DNA of 32,963 nucleotides from Desulfobacterales bacterium (GCA_026993265.1 JALWTY010000001.1:1-32963); one strand, 5' to 3'. Shown: positions 19,538-29,500, counted from the stretch's first letter. A program made the numbers and translations. The notes: generated by a model not told the origin, from the letters alone.

Positions 19538-19630
19538 ATGCAGGCGTTTCTTCTGATAAGCTGGGTGGTTCTCATCGTCGTCTCCCTGAAGGGGGCGCAG
19601 TTTGTCCTCGCGAGGATGGGAGAGGTCTGA
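19538..19630 (+). CDS. 30-aa single-pass membrane miniprotein, candidate cytochrome bd accessory subunit
   Basis: ATG..TGA reading MQAFLLISWVVLIVVSLKGAQFVLARMGEV*; AAGGAGG upstream of ATG; 60 nt after cydB, same strand. Confidence 0.7.
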   Translation: MQAFLLISWVVLIVVSLKGAQFVLARMGEV

Positions 19631-19673
19631 CCGTATCGTAACGGGTCCGTGATGGGGACCCGTTACGATACGG
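19631..19673 (+). terminator. 18-bp perfect inverted repeat right after the miniprotein stop
   Basis: CCGTATCGTAACGGGTCC-gtgatgg-GGACCCGTTACGATACGG; no T-tract, so not a canonical intrinsic terminator. Confidence 0.5.
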
Positions 19674-19795
19674 AGGCAAAAGTCAAAAGTATCGGAAGGT
19701 TACGAGTCAGATGGTTTCGTGCCTGCTGACCCGTTTCGGGGTTTCTACGGATTCATTATCACATTGTCAAAAAAACTAAAAACGGAGGTATCAAG

Positions 19796-20380
19796 ATGAG
19801 TATCGTTACCGGTCAGGCCCCTGATTTCACCGCCCAGGCGGTGATGCCGGACAACTCCTTTGCCGAGTTGACCCTTTCTTCCTATCGGGGCCGCTATGTC
19901 CTGCTGTTCTTCTATCCGCTGGACTTCACCTTTGTCTGCCCCTCCGAGATCCTCGCCTTCAACCGGGCGGTGGACGACTTCGGCAAGCGCGGCTGCGACC
20001 TCATCGGCGTGTCGGTGGACTCCCAGTACACCCACTTCGCCTGGCGCAACACCCCGGTGAACGAGGGCGGCATCGGTCAGATCGCCTTCCCCCTGGTCGC
20101 CGATCTCGACAAGTCCATCGCCAGAAAATACGGGGTGCTGTTCAACAACGAGGTCGCCCTCCGGGGCCAGTTCCTCATCGACAAGGACGGCGTTGTCCGT
20201 CACGCCCTGATCAACGACCTGCCGCTCGGCCGCAACGTGGACGAGGCCCTGCGCACCCTCGACGCCCTTCAGTTCCACGAGGCCCACGGCGAGGTCTGCC
20301 CGGCCAACTGGCGACCGGGCGAGGAGGCCATGACCCCCACCGCCGAAGGGGTGGCCGAGTATCTGGCCAAACACGCCTGA
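19796..20380 (+). CDS. 2-Cys peroxiredoxin (AhpC/Prx1 type)
   Basis: FFYPLDFTFVCPSEILAFN, HEAHGEVCPANWRPGEE; GGAGG upstream. Confidence 0.95.
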   Translation: MSIVTGQAPDFTAQAVMPDNSFAELTLSSYRGRYVLLFFYPLDFTFVCPSEILAFNRAVDDFGKRGCDLIGVSVDSQYTHFAWRNTPVNEGGIGQIAFPLVADLDKSIARKYGVLFNNEVALRGQFLIDKDGVVRHALINDLPLGRNVDEALRTLDALQFHEAHGEVCPANWRPGEEAMTPTAEGVAEYLAKHA

Positions 20381-20403
20381 GGTCTGCCTTTCCTGTATCT
20401 TTC

Positions 20404-20447
20404 CCGGGCAGGGCCGTTTTCCGCCGGCCCTGCCCGGTTTTTTTTTT
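20404..20447 (+). terminator. Rho-independent terminator after peroxiredoxin
   Basis: CCGGGCAGGGCCG-ttttccgc-CGGCCCTGCCCGG followed by T10. Confidence 0.95.
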
Positions 20448-20550
20448 AGCTTTCATCGCCGCCGCCGCGGCCAATCCGGACCGTTTTCCGGTTCGGTCTT
20501 GGCTTTTTCGGAGTTTGCGCGATAACGATGGTCTCGTAAAAGCGAGGCGG

Positions 20551-21588
20551 TCACGGCTGTCTCCCGTCTCCTGTCCCCTGTCCCCTGGACTTGGCGCAGA
20601 CCTCCTGCTTCAGCAGGCAGCATGAGACGCGGTGTGCCGGGCGGCCGTCAGGCAGATATTCTATGTTGCCCGGCTGCAGCAGCCGGTTCATCACGCAGCC
20701 TTCCGGGATGTTGAGCCGGAAGAAGCGGTCCTCGGTCAGGCCGTCGCGTTCGCAGAGGCGGCCGTCCCTGATCTCCAGGGAGTGAACGGGAAAGTCCTCG
20801 CACAGGGGGCAGCGGTAGACCCGGCGGTTGGGAAAGACGAAGAAGTTGTCCGCCACCAGGCCCGCGCACCGGAACTCCTCACCCGGATCGAGGTACACCT
20901 TGGGATAGTTTACCCGGATGCCCGCCCTGGCCGCATCTTCCGCCACCGGCACAACCTTTGCGAACCATTCCTCAGGAGCAACCTGCAGGGGCGAGGGATC
21001 CTTCGCGCTCCTGCCCCGCAGGCCGATCACCTGAATGAAGAAACGGAACACGCCCAGCTCCTCGAGCAGGGGCACCATCCTTTCCAGGTGGCCGATGTTC
21101 ATCCGGCTCACCGTGCAGATGAGGCTGACCGCGAACCCGCGCTTCACCGCCTCCTTGAGGTTTGCAGTGCAGGCGGCAAAGGACCCCTCGCCGCGGATGG
21201 GGTCGTTGACCGCCGCGTCCGGGCCGTCGAGGCTGAAGCTCAGCACCGCCTCCGCCGGGCTTATCCTGTCGAGGATATCGTTGAACAGGTAGCCGTTGGA
21301 GTCGATGGTCACCGAGGCGTAGCCGATGGCCCGGGCCCGTTTCACCGCAAAGGCAAGTTCCGGATGCATGGTCGGCTCGCCGCCGAGGAAGACGACGTTG
21401 GTCTCCTTGGCCGGATCGAAAAAGAGGGAGAGCCAGTCGTTGATTTCCTCCCGGCCGGCCATGGCGGTTCCGTGCTGTTCCGGGTTGATGTAACAGTGGC
21501 GGCACTTGAGGTTGCAGGCGGTGAGCAGGTGGAAGAAGAGGTTGCGTTCCCCGGCCCTGAATCCCACGGTTCTGGTTTCAGGCTCCAC
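20551..21588 (-). CDS. Radical SAM protein with Cys-rich C-terminus
   Basis: LTACNLKCRHCYINPEQHG (CxxxCxxC), VFLGGEPTMHPEL, C-terminal Cys cluster (RCPLCEDF...VSCCLLKQEVC); GTG start preceded by AGGAGG-N6. Confidence 0.9.
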   Translation of the reverse strand: MEPETRTVGFRAGERNLFFHLLTACNLKCRHCYINPEQHGTAMAGREEINDWLSLFFDPAKETNVVFLGGEPTMHPELAFAVKRARAIGYASVTIDSNGYLFNDILDRISPAEAVLSFSLDGPDAAVNDPIRGEGSFAACTANLKEAVKRGFAVSLICTVSRMNIGHLERMVPLLEELGVFRFFIQVIGLRGRSAKDPSPLQVAPEEWFAKVVPVAEDAARAGIRVNYPKVYLDPGEEFRCAGLVADNFFVFPNRRVYRCPLCEDFPVHSLEIRDGRLCERDGLTEDRFFRLNIPEGCVMNRLLQPGNIEYLPDGRPAHRVSCCLLKQEVCAKSRGQGTGDGRQP

Positions 21589-22324
21589 TCGCGGCCTCCT
21601 TCATGGTGTAGTCGGCAAGCAGGCTTCCCCGCCAGTAGTCGTTTTCCGGGTCGGCGAAGAAGCGGGCGAACAATTCCAGGCTTTCCCGCCGCCGCACCCC
21701 GGCGATTATCTCCACCCCGGCCTCGCGGTAGAGCGGCGCGCTCCGGTTGAAAACCGTGGACGTCCCGCCGCCCATGACGTCCTCGTAGGCGTAGACTATT
21801 CGTCTGACCCGGCTGAGGATGATGGCGGCGTAGCACATAAGGCAGGGCTCCATGGTCGAATAGATGGTCAGCCCCTCACGGCGGTTGATGGGAATGGCGA
21901 GCCCGCGCAGGGCCACCATCTCGGCGTGGTCGATCTCGTTGGCCTCCTCGCCGCGGCTGTTTTCCCGGCTGCCGAGACTGACAACTCCGGTTTCGCCGGC
22001 GATGACGCAGCCCACCGGAAACTGTCCGGCCTCCAGGGCCCGGGAGGCCATGCCGAGGGCCATGTCCATGAACTTTTCGTCTTCTTCTGAAACGCCGGTC
22101 ATTGTTTTCGTGGCTTGGGGGAGCGCTTGTTGAGCGAACATGCTGGTTTTATCCGCTCGCCGCCCTCTTTGCAAGGCGGGTTTTGCTGAACCTGCTGCGG
22201 AGCGGACGGCAACGGCAACGGATTTTCTTGAAAAAACAGGGACAAGGGGGTAACAATGCCTCCCCATGACGGTTCGAGCGGAAATAGAGGAACGGGAAAA
22301 GGCGCATCTCTCTCCGTTTGCCAC
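21578..22324 (-). CDS. Nucleoside/tRNA adenosine deaminase-like CDA-fold protein
   Basis: HAEMVALRGLA and TMEPCLMCYAAIILSRVRRIVYAYED; mature start probably internal (e.g. MFAQQ.. or MTGVSEEDEKF..). Confidence 0.85.
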   Translation of the reverse strand: MANGERCAFSRSSISARTVMGRHCYPLVPVFSRKSVAVAVRSAAGSAKPALQRGRRADKTSMFAQQALPQATKTMTGVSEEDEKFMDMALGMASRALEAGQFPVGCVIAGETGVVSLGSRENSRGEEANEIDHAEMVALRGLAIPINRREGLTIYSTMEPCLMCYAAIILSRVRRIVYAYEDVMGGGTSTVFNRSAPLYREAGVEIIAGVRRRESLELFARFFADPENDYWRGSLLADYTMKEAASGA

Positions 22325-23321
22325 CCTTTCCAGCCGTTCGCGGGGCAGGTTGAGGCCCGAGGAGCCCTGCCGGCTGCGCAGCGCCTTTCAACGCGACCGG
22401 GACCGGATCGTCTATTCCAAGGCCTTCCGCCGCCTCAAGCACAAGACCCAGGTCTTTCTCACCCCCACCCGCGACCACTGCCGCACCCGGCTGACCCACA
22501 CCCTTGAGGTGGCCGAGATCGGCCGCACCATCGCCCGGGCCATGCGGCTGAACGAGGATCTGGTCGAGGCCGTCGCCCTGGGCCACGATCTTGGCCACAC
22601 CCCGTTCGGCCACGCGGGCGAGGCCGTGCTGAACGAGCTGGTGAGCGGCGGTTTTTCCCATTACCGCCAGAGCCTGCGGGTGGTGGACGTGCTCGAGGAG
22701 GGCGGCCGCGGCCTGAACCTCACCTTTGAGGTGCGCGACGGCATCAGGAATCATTCCAAGGGCTACGGCGAGGTGATTCCCGAGGGCCGCAGGGGGCTGC
22801 CCTGCACCGCCGAGGGCTGCGTGGTCCGCTACGCCGACATCATCGCCTATCTGAGCCACGACCTTGACGACGCCATCCGCAGCGGTATCGTCTCCGAGGA
22901 CGACGTGCCCGACCTGTGTCACCGGGTAATGGGCCGGTCCCATTCCCAGAGGATAATGACCATGGTCGAGGCGGTGATCGAGGCCACGGCGCCGGACGGG
23001 GACGGCGGCAAGGGCTGCGGCGGCCTCGCCTTCGGGGTTACGCCCAGGGTGGGAGAGGCCATGCGGCTTCTGCGGGAGTTCCTCTTCCACAACGTCTACC
23101 GAGCGCCCGTGGTCCACAACGAGTTCCTCAAGGCCAGCCGGATGTTGCGAGAGCTTTTTCTATATTGTATGGACAACCCTGATTTCGTTGACAGCGAGAT
23201 GGGCGATTTTGGCAAGAGCGTATCGCTTGAGCGCCGGGTCTGCGATTTCATCGCCAGCATGACCGACAGCTACGCCCGCAACCTTTACCAGAAGCTGTTC
23301 CTGCCGGAAAAGACCGGTTGA
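22266..23321 (+). CDS. dgt: Deoxyguanosinetriphosphate triphosphohydrolase-like HD protein
   Basis: RSAFQRDRDRIVYSKAFRRLKHKTQVFLTPTRDHCRTRLTHTLEVAEIGRTIARAMRLNEDLVEAVALGHDLGHTPFGHAGE. Confidence 0.93.
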   Translation: MTVRAEIEEREKAHLSPFATLSSRSRGRLRPEEPCRLRSAFQRDRDRIVYSKAFRRLKHKTQVFLTPTRDHCRTRLTHTLEVAEIGRTIARAMRLNEDLVEAVALGHDLGHTPFGHAGEAVLNELVSGGFSHYRQSLRVVDVLEEGGRGLNLTFEVRDGIRNHSKGYGEVIPEGRRGLPCTAEGCVVRYADIIAYLSHDLDDAIRSGIVSEDDVPDLCHRVMGRSHSQRIMTMVEAVIEATAPDGDGGKGCGGLAFGVTPRVGEAMRLLREFLFHNVYRAPVVHNEFLKASRMLRELFLYCMDNPDFVDSEMGDFGKSVSLERRVCDFIASMTDSYARNLYQKLFLPEKTG

Positions 23322-23464
23322 ACCAGCCTGAATCCGTAAGCGTTCGGGAGCGGCGGGTAAGAATTCCCGAGGCGATTATGCTCGAAAAAACGCATTGTTT
23401 CAAAGAAATGCATAGTAAAACCACGAAGCTGTCACGGATTCAGGATCACAAGGAGAACGCAAGG

Positions 23465-23725
23465 ATGAGTGACGAGAACGAATTTCTTCCCTATGAGGAA
23501 GCCAGAAGGGTGGTGTCCAGGGTGATGGAGGAAGAGCACCTCCAGGATCCGGACCGCAGGATCCTGACCGTGTACGACGTAAAGGACCGTGAGCTGTGCT
23601 GGTTCGACGCCGAAGAGCTTATCTCCGAACTAGGGCTAGATCCGAAAAAGCCAGAAACCCGTGAGGCGGCGGTGGAGTACATCTTCCATCATATCCCGCG
23701 CTGGGCCGTCACCCAGTACGACTAG
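23465..23725 (+). CDS. Small conserved-looking protein of unknown function (86 aa)
   Basis: AAGGAG RBS then MSDENEFLPYEEARRVVSRVMEEEHLQDPDRRILTVYDVKDRELCWFDAEELISELGLDPKKPETREAAVEYIFHHIPRWAVTQYD*. Confidence 0.7.
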   Translation: MSDENEFLPYEEARRVVSRVMEEEHLQDPDRRILTVYDVKDRELCWFDAEELISELGLDPKKPETREAAVEYIFHHIPRWAVTQYD

Positions 23726-24618
23726 GCCGTCTGTTCAGGGGGACAATCTCCAGGACCGCCGCTGATCCCGCCGGCGCCGCCGCCGCGGGCCACGTCCTCC
23801 CGCACCCCTGCCTCGCCTGTGGGCATGGGCGGCACCCGGGAGTGGCCGATGGCGAAACCGCCGTCGAGCCGCAGCACCGCGCCGGTCATGTAGTCGGCGT
23901 CGCGGATTAGAAAGAAGAGGGCCTTGATGAAGTCATCGGCCCTGCCGGTGCGGCCGGTCAGGATCTGGCCAAGGACGGCATTCCTCTGCTCTTGCGTGAG
24001 GAGCTTCCAGCCGCGGGTCAATTCGCCGTGGCGGCTGTCGAAGATGCCGAGCATGATCTCGTTCACCCGCACTTCCGGGGCGCAGAGCCTCGCCCAGGTC
24101 TCGGTGAAGCTCGACACCGCCCGGTTGGCCGCGGCGTAGCCGTCATTGAAGAGCAGTCCGGCCGGGCCGCTGCGGCCTATGATTCCTGCCACCGACGACA
24201 CGTTTATCACCACGCCGCCATTCCTTTTCAGCAGCGGCAGGTGGGCGTTGAACACCCACCACTTGGCCTTGAGGGTGGTGTCCATCTCCAGGCCCCACTG
24301 TTCCGGGATGTATGGTCCGTGGAGCACCGGCATGCCGCCGCGTTCGATGTTGTTGACCAGGATGTCGAGGCTGCCATAACGCTCGGCGATCGTCCGGGAG
24401 AGTTTTTCCACTTCTTCAGGCTCGCGAAGGTCTACCCGCACGGCCAGATGCTCCGGCCCCAGGGCCGCGAGCTCTTCCCGCATGGCCGCCGATTCCTCCG
24501 GCCAGTCGAACCAGGTCATGACCACTTTCGCGCCCTCGCGGGCCAGGGCGAGCCCGGCCTCCCGGCCGACGCCCCTGCCCCCGCCGAGCACCAGGGCTGT
24601 TTTTCCCCGGATTTCCAT
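23722..24618 (-). CDS. SDR-family oxidoreductase
   Basis: GKTALVLGGGRGVGREAGLALAREGAKVV, LDILVNNIERGG, INVSSVAGIIG...; stop codon overlaps convergent stop in CTAG. Confidence 0.85.
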   Translation of the reverse strand: MEIRGKTALVLGGGRGVGREAGLALAREGAKVVMTWFDWPEESAAMREELAALGPEHLAVRVDLREPEEVEKLSRTIAERYGSLDILVNNIERGGMPVLHGPYIPEQWGLEMDTTLKAKWWVFNAHLPLLKRNGGVVINVSSVAGIIGRSGPAGLLFNDGYAAANRAVSSFTETWARLCAPEVRVNEIMLGIFDSRHGELTRGWKLLTQEQRNAVLGQILTGRTGRADDFIKALFFLIRDADYMTGAVLRLDGGFAIGHSRVPPMPTGEAGVREDVARGGGAGGISGGPGDCPPEQTA

Positions 24619-24628
24619 ATCCGTCGTA

Positions 24629-26308
24629 TCAGGCGTCGATGTCGCCGGTCTTGAGCACCAGCATTGTTCCAGGATGGATGATGTCGCTTTCCAGACCGTT
24701 CCAGCGCCGGATGTTGTCCGGGGTCACCCGGAAACGCCTGGCGATTTCCCACAGGGTATCGCCGCTCTGCACGGTGTAGTAGGTGGTGTTGGCGACACTG
24801 TTGTCCGCGGCCCGGCCGTCTTCTGCGTCGGCGAACCTGGTTTGGGGGAGCGTGGCGCGCGCGGCAAGCTCCCTGCCGCCTTTGTCCAGGAAAAGGGCCA
24901 GGCGTTCGCCCGCCTTTATTCTCGACGGATCCTTGAGGTTGTTCCAGGCGGCGATCAGGGCCACCGGCACGTCATATCTCCTGGCGATGCTCCAGACGCT
25001 TTCTCCCGGCCGCACCCGGTGCAGCACCAGGTTGCGGTTAGCTCCGCCCGCGGTGCGCAGTTCGTCGAGCGGCACCGGCGACAGGCGGTACACCGTGCGC
25101 TGCCTGGGTATACGCAGCCGCTGTCCCGGCCTGAGTTTCAGGCTTGACAGGTTGTTGGCCTTGAGCAGGGTGGTGCGGCTTATACGGTAGCGCCGGCATA
25201 CCTTGGCAATGGTGTCGCCCGGCCGGACGGTGCAGGTCCGGAAGGTGGTGACCACGGTGGCGTAGACCCGGTCCAGGTTTCTTTTCACCCTGTCCGCGGT
25301 TCCCGGCGGCACCCTGACCGGATAGGAGGAAACGTCCGGCGGGGTGATGCCGCGGCGCAGGTGACGGTTGAGATCCTTGAGCGTAGCCGGATCTATGCCG
25401 CCGGCGACCGCCACCGCCGCGAGCGAGGTCCACGGCGGAATGTCCACGGTCTCGAAACTCAGGGGCGCAAGCGGCTCGATATCTGTGAACCCGTACTTCT
25501 CCGGAGACTTGGCGATCATGATGGCCGCGGTCAGGCGGGGGACGTATGCCCTGGTCTCGCGTTTGAGAAAACGGCGGCGGACCAGCTCCCAGAAATCACG
25601 GGTCCGCGCCCTCCTGACCGCGCGGCCTACCCGGCCGATGCCGCCGTTGTAGGCCGCGACCGCGAGCCGCCAGTCTCCCAGTTCCTCGTACAGATCCTTG
25701 AGGAAACGTATCGCGGCTCTGGTTGATTTCACCGGATCGCGGCGCTCGTCCACGAAGTTGTCCACCCGCAGCCCGTACATCCTCGCGGTGGAACGGAGGA
25801 ACTGCCATGGGCCGACAGCCCGGGCACGGGAATAGGCGGTCAGGCTGTAGCCGCTTTCTATGAGCGGCAGCCAGGCCAGATCGCCCGGCAGCCCTGCGCG
25901 CAGCAACTCTTTGCGGACCATGTCCACGTATCTTCCCGCCCGGGTCAGCCAGAGCCGGAAGGTTTCGCGGTCGCGGCGCTGGAAGATGTCCAGGTAGCGG
26001 CGGACGTAGCGGTTGTAGGCCATGGGGAAGTCGTATTCCGGCTCCATGGTTGCCGCGGCTTCCGGTTCGGGCGCCGGATCGGCGGCGGTTTTCATGCTGT
26101 CGGCGGTGTCGTTGGTATCAGCGGTGGCGATCACGGGGATCGGGGCCGGAAGCGGGGGGGGCGCGCCGCACCGAGGCAGCGCGGGCGGCGGAGGAGCCGC
26201 AAGCCGCGCCTCTTCCCTTGCCAGCTCCGGTCTGATGGGGGCGCAGGCCGCGGCGGTTATCAGGATGGCCGCGGCATACGTTGCTATGGATGTGGTGGAT
26301 GATCGCAT
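24629..26308 (-). CDS. mltD: Membrane-bound lytic murein transglycosylase D-like, SLT domain plus three LysM
   Basis: Lipoprotein-like MRSSTTSIATYAAAILITAAACAP; LPLIESGYSLTAYSRARAVGPWQFLRSTARMYGL; LysM units CTVRPGDTIAKV, HRVRPGESVWSIA, YTVQSGDTLWEIA. Confidence 0.9.
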   Translation of the reverse strand: MRSSTTSIATYAAAILITAAACAPIRPELAREEARLAAPPPPALPRCGAPPPLPAPIPVIATADTNDTADSMKTAADPAPEPEAAATMEPEYDFPMAYNRYVRRYLDIFQRRDRETFRLWLTRAGRYVDMVRKELLRAGLPGDLAWLPLIESGYSLTAYSRARAVGPWQFLRSTARMYGLRVDNFVDERRDPVKSTRAAIRFLKDLYEELGDWRLAVAAYNGGIGRVGRAVRRARTRDFWELVRRRFLKRETRAYVPRLTAAIMIAKSPEKYGFTDIEPLAPLSFETVDIPPWTSLAAVAVAGGIDPATLKDLNRHLRRGITPPDVSSYPVRVPPGTADRVKRNLDRVYATVVTTFRTCTVRPGDTIAKVCRRYRISRTTLLKANNLSSLKLRPGQRLRIPRQRTVYRLSPVPLDELRTAGGANRNLVLHRVRPGESVWSIARRYDVPVALIAAWNNLKDPSRIKAGERLALFLDKGGRELAARATLPQTRFADAEDGRAADNSVANTTYYTVQSGDTLWEIARRFRVTPDNIRRWNGLESDIIHPGTMLVLKTGDIDA

Positions 26309-26409
26309 TGGGATGTCCGGTGTTTCGCAAAGGTTGTACCCCATGCGGCGTTTTTTGGCAAATGTTGACGGACCCGCAACAGGCCGCGGCATGCGCTGAT
26401 GGTTTGGTT

Positions 26410-26438
26410 TTGCCAAGCGGATAAAAGTCCGGTATTAT
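26410..26438 (+). promoter_or_regulatory. Candidate sigma70 promoter of PBP1A-like gene
   Basis: TTGCCA (26410-26415) - 17 nt - TATTAT (26433-26438). Confidence 0.6.
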
Positions 26439-26519
26439 CTCACACGTTTTCTTTTTCGGCAGATACCGTCTGTCAGCGTCATTGTTCCCCTGAAAGCCGG
26501 GGTCCGGATAAATCACCGT

Positions 26520-29500
26520 ATGCTGAGAAGACTCACAGCCCTGATTCTTGCCTCTCTGGCCGGAGCGGCACTCGTCCTCACCGTATCCTTTTATGCGGTG
26601 GTGGTCTTCGGCTCCGGGGAGGAGATCAGCCAGGAAAACATAGAAAAGATCCTCGCGGTGGAAAGCCCGGTGTACTATGCCGACGGCCTCACTCCGGTGG
26701 GGGTGTTCTTCGAGAGCGCCCACCGCCAGTACATTCCCTACGAGAGGATTCCGCGCGACTTCGTCAACGCCATAGTCAGCGCCGAGGACCGTAACTTCTT
26801 TCGTCATCACGGCATCGACTTCATGGGAATCCTGCGGGCCATGGCGGTCAATATCCGGGCGGGCCGCATCGTCCAGGGCGGCAGCACCATCACCCAGCAG
26901 ACCGCGAAAAACCTCTTCAAGCGCAAGGACCGTTCCCTGGGAGCCAAGCTGAAGGAGCTCATCTATGCACTGAGGCTCGAGTATCACTATCCCAAGGAAA
27001 AGATCCTCGAGTTCTACGCAAACCAGTTCTACGTCAGCGGCAACGGCCGCGGGCTGGGGGTGGCGGCCAGATACTACTTCGACAAGGACGCCTCCGAACT
27101 GGACCTGATCGAATGCGCCTTCATTGCCGGCAGCGTCAAGAAACCCAATTACTACAATCCGTTCATAAAGAATACCCCTGAGGAGGAGGCAAGGGCGAGA
27201 CGCAAGTCGCGGGAAAGGGTGGCGTACGTCCTGCGCCAGATGTTCCGCAACCACTACATCGACCGCGCCACCCTCGAGGCCGCCCTGGCCCGGGAGATCC
27301 CGTTCAGGCAGGGAAAGATGACCTATTCGCTCAACACGGTGATGGACCTGGTGAAAGCCGCCCTCACCGATCCGGACATGGAGGATGTTCTCAGGCGTCA
27401 TGGCATAGACAACGTCGCCACCTCCGGGGTCAAGGTCATCACTACTGTTGAGAAACCGTTGCAGGACAGCGCTGTCTATTCCCTGCGCAAGGAGCTTTCC
27501 CGGCTCAGCGTGAGACTCGACGGCTACGATCATGCCAGGCTTCAGGAACGTTATTCAGCCATGCCCCTTGGCAGAGACGCCCCGAAGGTGGGGGATTTCC
27601 TCCTTGGCCGGGTGGTCGGAACGGATGCCGGTGACGGTACGATTTCCGTGGCCTTTTCATCCTCGGACCGGGTGGACGGGGTGATCGACAGCCGCGGAAT
27701 AAGGAGCCTGCTCGTATCCCTGGTCAAGTACGAGCGTGAGTTGTGGTCCACGCCCGGCCGGGGCGAACTCGCCCGTTTCGTCCGCTCGTTCTCTCCCGGT
27801 GAGCTGGTTTACGTGAGCGTCAGGGAAGCCGGCGGCGACGGACCGCTCGTGCTCGATCTTGAAAAGTACCCGCAGATCCAGGGGGCGGCCCTGGTCTACC
27901 GTGAGGGAACCATAAGGGCCATGGCCGGCGGTTTTGAAAACCGCTTCTTCAACCGCGCCATCTATGCCCGCCGTCCCATGGGCTCGGTGATGAAACCGCT
28001 GGTGTACACGGCCGCGATCCAGCTCGGCTGGAACTCGATGGACGCGCTCGACAACCGCCGCGACGTCTTCGTGTTCCAGGGACAGCCCTACTTCCCGCGC
28101 CCCGACCATGAAAGCACCTCGGCCAGGGTGTCCATGAGCTGGGCCGGCGTCCATTCGGAGAACGTGGCTACCGTATGGCTTCTCTACCATCTTTGCGACC
28201 ATCTCAATACCGCGCAGTTCCGCGAGGTCCTCGACACTCTCGGGCTGGAGCGGCTTCCCGGCGAGGAGCATGCCGACTACCGCGCCCGCATCCGCGACGC
28301 CTTCGGGATCGTGGTCGACAAGCCGCAGCTTTACCGTATCGCCTTTGCCCGCGCCGTGGCCAGCCTCGAGCCTGATCTGATATTCTCCGGCCTGATGGAC
28401 GAGTACGAGATCTTGAAGAGCATGCACTACGGTTACGGGTTTGACCGTTTCGACGAGGAGGTTGACGAGGAGCTCGGCCTGGACGAGGAGGTTGACGAGG
28501 AATCCCTGTCGCCGCGGGAAAGGGTGGAGTACCGGAAGAAGAAGGAGGAGGCGCGTTTGCGTCACGAGATCCTCCGGCGCAACTACCTCCGTTACGCCGA
28601 CCTTTATGACATGTTCGTGGACCTGCGCGACGGCGATATCCTCGAGGACGGCGAGCCGGACGAGGTCGTTCTGTATCAGGACCAGGCCGGCTCCGGTTTT
28701 TTCGTCAGCGACCGCGATGATCTCGATGGGGTGGCAACGCCTGTTACCAGGGCTGAACTGGCCCTGCATCTCGATCTGATGGACGAAGAGGGTAGAGACG
28801 CCTTCTGGAGAGGCGTGAAACTTGACAACACCGTAAGCGTAACCACGTTCGAGAGCCTGACCAATGCAGTGGAAAGCGAGTACGAAAAACTCGCCGCCCT
28901 GCCGCCTTACAGTCCGGAAGTGCTTTATCAGGTCAGGGATTTCCGGGTCATGGCCGCGCTGCTCTACCTCACCGGCTTCTGCCGGGAGATAGGGATCGAG
29001 AGCAAACTCGATCCGGTTCTTTCCTTTCCCCTGGGCTCCAATGTCATAACCCCGCTGGAAGTGGCGAGGGCATATGAGGCCCTGGCCACCGGCGAGGTGG
29101 TCACCATGAACGGCAGGGGGTTCTCGGTCGGGCTTTCCATAATAAAGAGGATAGAAGACAGCGACGGCGACGTCATATACGAGGCGACACCGCACCGCAG
29201 GCGGGTAATCGCTCCCGAGGTCGTCCTCGAGGTCAGTGATATCCTCCGTAACGTGGTCAGGTACGGCACCGGACGCTACGCCAGCCGCCACGTAAGGCTG
29301 CGCAGCCGCGACCCGGAGCGGAACCGCCAGCTGGCCGAGCTTGATCTCAAGGTTCCGGTGGCGGGCAAGACCGGCACGGCCAACCGCTTTACCAATGCCG
29401 CTTTTGCGGGTATCATACCCGGAATAGGCCATGGCGGCCTTTTCAACCTTGCCGACGGCTATGTCCTGGCCACCTATGTGGGATACGACGACAACAAGCC

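Noticed and set aside
26402-26416. Sigma54-like GG...GC upstream of PBP1A
   Set aside because: GG-GC spacing is 9 rather than 10 nt; an overlapping sigma70 site (TTGCCA-N17-TATTAT) explains the region better.
27657-29432. 591-aa minus-strand ORF (and 26118..27533)
   Set aside because: Antisense to the PBP1A-like gene with strong motif support on the plus strand.
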